From AP-15 sp035570595 (GTDB lineage Bacteria > Pseudomonadota > Alphaproteobacteria > ATCC43930 > CGMCC-115725): DNA of 16,842 nucleotides. Both the position numbers and the translations under genes were made by a program. The notes beneath the pieces are model-generated. The model did no database searches and was not told where the DNA came from. It was given only the letters and a program-made list of their open reading frames with translations. Positions within the stretch are counted from its first letter, which is position 1. Each line of letters starts with the position of its first letter. The DNA lies in the NCBI GenBank assembly GCA_035570595.1, contig DATMLF010000249.1:1-16842 (forward strand), written 5' to 3'. Below are positions 13,556 through 16,842 of this stretch, piece after piece.

Positions 13556-13981
13556 ATGGCCAAGCTGCGCCACATCGCCATCGCCGCGAAAGACCCCGAC
13601 GCGATGGCCGATTTCTATGTCAAGGCGTTCGACTTCAAGATCGTGCGCTCGAACGACGGGCCGCTCGCCTATGGGCACCATTTGAGCGACGGCACGATCG
13701 ACCTCGCGATCCTGCGGTTCAAGACGGACCAGCTTGGCCGCGGCATGGACTATACCGGCCTGCACCATTTCGGGATCCTGGTCGAGGATGTCGACGAGGC
13801 CGGCAAAAAGCTCGAGACCCTCGGCGGCCGGCATTACATGGACCAGGATGACGCGGCCCGGGTCGGCGGTTTCGAGGTCAAGTTCTACGGCCCCGAAGGC
13901 ATCCTGTTCGACGTCGCCGAGCATCCGTGGACCGGCACCGAGCCGCTCCCGGTCGAGCGGGCCAAAGAGGCGGCTGAATAG
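13556..13981 (+). CDS. VOC family protein, copy B
   Basis: 141 residues, paralogous to copy A along the whole length. Shared blocks are KLRHIAIAA.DP.AMA.FY, KTDQLG.GMDY, HHFG.LVEDVD, KKLE.LG, KFYGPE and EPLPV...KEAAE. The predicted metal ligands H6, H71 and E122 are kept. Differences gather in the first unit (IVRSNDGPLAYGHHLSDGT against EVGRPNGVLADGVFLSDGT), which lines the active site, so substrates may differ. GGAGGAG lies 6 nt before the ATG. It is separated from copy A by the repeat-bearing gap and converges on the YafY/WYL regulator (42 bp between ends), a regulator type often found beside VOC genes. Confidence 0.88.
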   Translation: MAKLRHIAIAAKDPDAMADFYVKAFDFKIVRSNDGPLAYGHHLSDGTIDLAILRFKTDQLGRGMDYTGLHHFGILVEDVDEAGKKLETLGGRHYMDQDDAARVGGFEVKFYGPEGILFDVAEHPWTGTEPLPVERAKEAAE

Positions 13982-14023
13982 TCCAATTACGTCCGTTCTT
14001 TCGGCGGCAGGAGTCGCCGGTCG

Positions 14024-14710
14024 TCATTTTGGTGTTCTGAGGGCGCGCCGCCATTTCGCCCTGAGCGCGCCTGGCCGCTCGGGGTAGCGTTCGTCGAGGA
14101 ACCCGGCCGCCGTCACCCGGTCGGTGCGGAAGCTGCGGAAGTCTTGGCGCAACTCGCACCAGGCGATCAAGTGGCGGACGGTCTCCAAGTAACCGACCGT
14201 CACCGGCCAGACGACGCGCTCGCTCTCGCGGCCTTGTTCGTCGCGATAGCGCAGCGCAATCTTGCGGCCCGCGTGAATCTGCGCGCGCACCCGCGCCATG
14301 TCGAGGCCGTCGGCGACCAGGTTTCGTGCCGGCGGCGTGTCGGTCGCGGGTTCGAGAACGTAGGGCCGAAGCTGTTCGGGCACGACGGCGCCAATCTTGG
14401 CGATCAGATCCGCGGCCGCCCGCGCCAGCGTCGCATCGCTGTGACGCGCCACCCATTGAGCGCCGAGCACGGCGGCTTCGATCTCGTCTGGCGTCAGCAT
14501 CAGCGGCGGCAGGTCCAGCCCCGCGCGCAGCACGTAGCCGACCCCGGCCTCGCCCTGGATCGGCACCCTCTGGCCGATGAGGTCGGCGATGTCGCGATAG
14601 ACCGTTCGCTTTGAGGTCCCAAGCTCGGCGGCGAGCGCCTCGGCCGTCACCGGGTTGGACGTGCGCCGAAGGATCTGAATGATTTGAAAAAGCCGGTCCG
14701 CGCGTCTCAT
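14024..14710 (-). CDS. YafY-type transcriptional regulator (HTH + WYL domain)
   Basis: 228 residues. The N-terminal winged HTH of the DeoR/HTH_11 kind spans about 1-60 (MRRADRLFQIIQILRR; recognition helix near TSKRTVYRDIADL, 32-44; wing GEAGVGYVLR). A linker helix with LPPLMLTPDEIEAAVLGAQW (67-86) follows, then a WYL domain at about 138-205 (IALRYRDEQGRESERVVWPV, AWCELRQDFRSFRTDRV). The namesake W-Y-L is R-H-L here (179-181), while the ligand-facing R188, R192, R195 and R198 are kept. It should bind DNA and respond to an unknown ligand. No good Shine-Dalgarno precedes the ATG at 14710, so initiation may be leaderless. It is divergent from the cyclase gene (155 bp) and convergent with VOC copy B. 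Confidence 0.9.
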   Translation of the reverse strand: MRRADRLFQIIQILRRTSNPVTAEALAAELGTSKRTVYRDIADLIGQRVPIQGEAGVGYVLRAGLDLPPLMLTPDEIEAAVLGAQWVARHSDATLARAAADLIAKIGAVVPEQLRPYVLEPATDTPPARNLVADGLDMARVRAQIHAGRKIALRYRDEQGRESERVVWPVTVGYLETVRHLIAWCELRQDFRSFRTDRVTAAGFLDERYPERPGALRAKWRRALRTPK

Positions 14711-14865
14711 GAGCCATTATCGCGCAATGCTGCTGACAGCATGATGGCAACAGGTGGCGGGAGACAATGCTGGTGCGCGCCCGGTTCGTTACCAAATATG
14801 TCGGGTGAACGGCTGCGTTGCGCCGGCCGCCCTCGGGGCGCACCGTCCGGCAATAGGACCCTGCG

Positions 14866-16281
14866 ATGAACGAAACCGAAAATCTGTTCGCGGTGTTGCG
14901 GCAGTCCGCCGATCCCGACACCGTCGCGGCCGTCGACGCCTTCGTTCGCGATGCCCCCGACCGTGCCCTTTGCCGGGTCAACGTGCTCGACTTCGCGGCA
15001 AAGACCGGGCTCGACGAAGAACGTGTGATCGCCGCTTTTCTGCACGCCGCGCGGCTCGGCATCTTCGAATTGTCGTGGAACGTCCTGTGCCCGGGCTGCG
15101 GCGGGGTGCTCGATTCCAGCACGACGCTGAAAAGCGTCGACAAGGACGAATATGCCTGCGCCTGGTGCGCGGCGGGCTATACGCCGACGCTCGACGAGAT
15201 CGTCGAGGTGACCTTCACGGTCAGCCGCCGGGTGCGCCGGATCGCCGCGCACGACCCCGACGATCTGCCGTTCAATGAGTATTTTCGTCAGGTGTTCTGG
15301 GGTTCGGGTATCGATGTCCCGGACAATTTCGAGGATTTGATCCAGGAGATCGTCCTCGAGTCGGTCGAGCTGCCGCCCGGCGGAAAGGCTTTGCTTTCGC
15401 TGCAATTGCCGGCGGAGTTCGTAATCGTCATCGACCCGGTGACGCACGGCACCCGGTTCCTCGACGTCAAGGGCGAGCCGACGCGCGAGCGCCAGAACCT
15501 GACGATTGTTCTCGACAAGCTGCGCACCCCGACCGGAACCACCGAGCTGCGTCCCGGGCCGTTGCGCTTGTCGTTGGACAATCATACGGAAACGCGGGTG
15601 CTGCCTGGGCTGTGGGTCGCCAACGACAAGCTTCACGAGCTGCTCGGCCGCCGCAAGCCGTTCCTCACTGCCAAGCGGCTCTTGACCAACCAGGTCTTTC
15701 GCGACCTTTACGGCACCAACACGATCGACGCCGAGCAGCGGCTCAAGATCACCAGCCTGACATTTTTGTTTACCGACCTCAAAGGCTCGACCGAGCTCTA
15801 CGAACGGGTCGGCGACATCGTCGCCTTTGATCTCGTGCGGGCGCATTTTCAGCTCCTCAACGAGATCGTCGCCTCGGAAGCGGGCGCCGTGGTCAAGACG
15901 ATCGGCGACGCGGTCATGGCGACCTTTCCGACCCCCGACCGGGCGGTCGCCGCCGCCCTCCACATGCGCGAGGCAATGGGCGGCCTCGGCAACGGGCGCA
16001 ACGGCCACGACCGCGAGGATCTGCTGCTGAAGATCGGCATCCACGAGGGGCCCTGCCTCGCCGTCGTGCTGAACGACCGGCAGGATTATTTCGGGCAGAC
16101 CGTCAACATCGCGGCGCGGGTGCAGGCGCTTGCCGATTCGCGCTCGATCCTCGCGACCGGGTCAGTTGTCGCCTACCCGCAAACGTCGAGCCTGTTGAAG
16201 ACCCGCGGCCTCGACCCGGTGGCGCAGTCGCGCGCCTTGCGCGGCATCGCCGACGAGGTCGCGGTCTACGAAATCCCGTAA
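14866..16281 (+). CDS. Class III adenylate cyclase with N-terminal zinc-ribbon sensory region
   Basis: 471 residues. An N-terminal helical part (1-70) is followed by CPGCGG (C75, C78) and CAWC (C98, C101), a probable zinc ribbon. A beta-rich region (110-265) resembles what I recall as DUF5939. The class III catalytic domain spans about 293-470. Catalytic residues are complete for an adenylate cyclase: D304 (LFTDLKGST) and D348 (KTIGDAVMATF) bind the metals, K344 and D407 (DYFGQTVNIAARV) select adenine, and N414 and R418 stabilise the transition state. It makes cAMP from ATP, acting as a homodimer. No membrane segment, so cytosolic. AGGA lies 7 nt before the ATG. It is divergent from the WYL regulator, with a 155-bp shared upstream region. 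Confidence 0.92.
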   Translation: MNETENLFAVLRQSADPDTVAAVDAFVRDAPDRALCRVNVLDFAAKTGLDEERVIAAFLHAARLGIFELSWNVLCPGCGGVLDSSTTLKSVDKDEYACAWCAAGYTPTLDEIVEVTFTVSRRVRRIAAHDPDDLPFNEYFRQVFWGSGIDVPDNFEDLIQEIVLESVELPPGGKALLSLQLPAEFVIVIDPVTHGTRFLDVKGEPTRERQNLTIVLDKLRTPTGTTELRPGPLRLSLDNHTETRVLPGLWVANDKLHELLGRRKPFLTAKRLLTNQVFRDLYGTNTIDAEQRLKITSLTFLFTDLKGSTELYERVGDIVAFDLVRAHFQLLNEIVASEAGAVVKTIGDAVMATFPTPDRAVAAALHMREAMGGLGNGRNGHDREDLLLKIGIHEGPCLAVVLNDRQDYFGQTVNIAARVQALADSRSILATGSVVAYPQTSSLLKTRGLDPVAQSRALRGIADEVAVYEIP

Positions 16282-16443
16282 TTCGACTGCTCGGAGGGTA
16301 GCAAACCCCGGCGGCCGGCAGCTGCCGAGCAGCCTAAGGGAGCAGAACACCGCGTTGGCGCCCCTCTGCTGCACCCAAGTCGCCCATGGTCATGGCGATC
16401 TGACCTTGTCGTCGCCCCGTGCCGGCGCCGTAGTGACCTATCT

Positions 16444-16473
16444 GGTGATGCAGGGGTGAACCCGAGCATCACC
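16444..16473. terminator. Hairpin between convergent cyclase and sulfatase genes
   Basis: GGTGATGC (16444-16451) and GCATCACC (16466-16473) are perfectly complementary, and inside them GGG/CCC (16454-16456, 16461-16463) closes a TGAA tetraloop. Position between two converging genes suits a bidirectional terminator, but neither side has a T-tract. The rest of 16282-16567 shows no gene. Confidence 0.35.
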
Positions 16474-16567
16474 TCGGCCAAGGGGTTTGGTGATACGCAT
16501 CCGGTTGCCTCCGACGACACGCCGGAGGACCTGACCGACCGCCGCCCTCGAACCAGGCCCGGTCGGG

Positions 16568-16842
16568 TTAGTGGTGGGTGCCCTCCTGCAGCCTCCGGAG
16601 CACGTCGTCGAGGTTGAAGCTGGCGGCCTTCTGGCGCTGCGGATACTCCCGGAAGGTCTGCAGAAATTCACCGATATAGGCCTGCGCCGGCACCAACAGG
16701 TAAACGTGATCGATCAGCCAATCGTAATAGGTGTTCGAGGTGATGTCGGCGCGCTCGAACGGATCGGTCCGGAGATTGAAGATCTTTGGCACGCGCAGGG
16801 TGGTGAACGGCTCGGCCCAGATCCGGATCGTGCCGGGTGCCC
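16568..16842 (-). CDS. Arylsulfatase, C-terminal end (partial)
   Basis: The frame is open from the window edge to the TAG at 16570-16568 and gives about 91 residues. They start APGTIRIWAEPFTTLRVPKI, then FNLRTDPFERADITSNTYYD and WLIDHVYLLVPAQ, then FREYPQRQKAASFNLDDVLR. 'PKIFNLRTDPFERAD' is the conserved end of type I (formylglycine) arylsulfatases, where the product lists 'LYNLRxDPxE' before the final helices. The catalytic C/S-x-P-S-R motif would lie outside the window. The organism thus likely desulfates a sulfate ester, but cellular location cannot be told because the N-terminus is missing. Confidence 0.88.
   Translation of the reverse strand, partial: APGTIRIWAEPFTTLRVPKIFNLRTDPFERADITSNTYYDWLIDHVYLLVPAQAYIGEFLQTFREYPQRQKAASFNLDDVLRRLQEGTHH

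Noticed and set aside
16438..16567. Minus-strand frame with QVLRRVVGGNRMRITKPL upstream of the window end
   Set aside because: It has no start with a ribosome site outside the sulfatase coding region and no recognised family, so it is probably noncoding.

Overview
This is a GC-rich window with dense genes on both strands, short intergenic gaps and good Shine-Dalgarno sites. It contains palindromic repeats of the kind whose translation reads like MAGLVPAIH, which I associate with alphaproteobacteria. The gene set (haloacid dehalogenase-type hydrolase, LLM flavin monooxygenase, BBE-type flavoenzyme, LigJ-type hydratase, several VOC proteins, arylsulfatase, class III adenylate cyclase) fits a metabolically versatile soil or water alphaproteobacterium, Hyphomicrobiales or Rhodospirillales-like. 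The taxon is inferred, and no rRNA or tRNA marker is present.

Layout. 1-1742 (+): the tail of a cupin-like protein, a glyoxalase/VOC protein and an alpha/beta hydrolase with the full active-site set of fluoroacetate dehalogenases. 1750-4348 (-): a BBE-like FAD oxidase and a close match to 4-oxalomesaconate hydratase (LigJ), without the rest of the protocatechuate meta-cleavage pathway. 4349-6001: a scar region with lower-GC DNA. It holds a frameshifted N-terminal stub of a serine resolvase, the decayed C-terminal half of a small coiled-coil/membrane protein, two intact small genes of unknown function on the + strand, and a 35-codon fragment that looks like the missing N-terminal part of the same coiled-coil protein. 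The simplest reading is that a roughly 1.2 kb segment landed in that gene.

6002-11180 (-): a co-directional series in transcription order: noncanonical gamma-glutamyltransferase-family Ntn hydrolase, alpha/beta hydrolase, ECF-type S component (membrane), cytidine deaminase (abutting it), LLM-class flavin monooxygenase. The last four are closely spaced and may be one operon for a pyrimidine or related heterocycle. 11295-11909 (-): a secreted protein of unknown function. 12008-13981 (+): small lipoprotein, Nudix hydrolase (overlapping by 4 bp), and two paralogous 141-residue VOC proteins separated by a 453-bp gap carrying palindromic repeats.

14024-14710 (-): a YafY/WYL-type regulator convergent with the second VOC gene and divergent from a zinc-ribbon-containing class III adenylate cyclase (14866-16281, +). 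The window ends in the C-terminus of an arylsulfatase (-). No CRISPR array, tRNA, rRNA or complete insertion sequence was seen.
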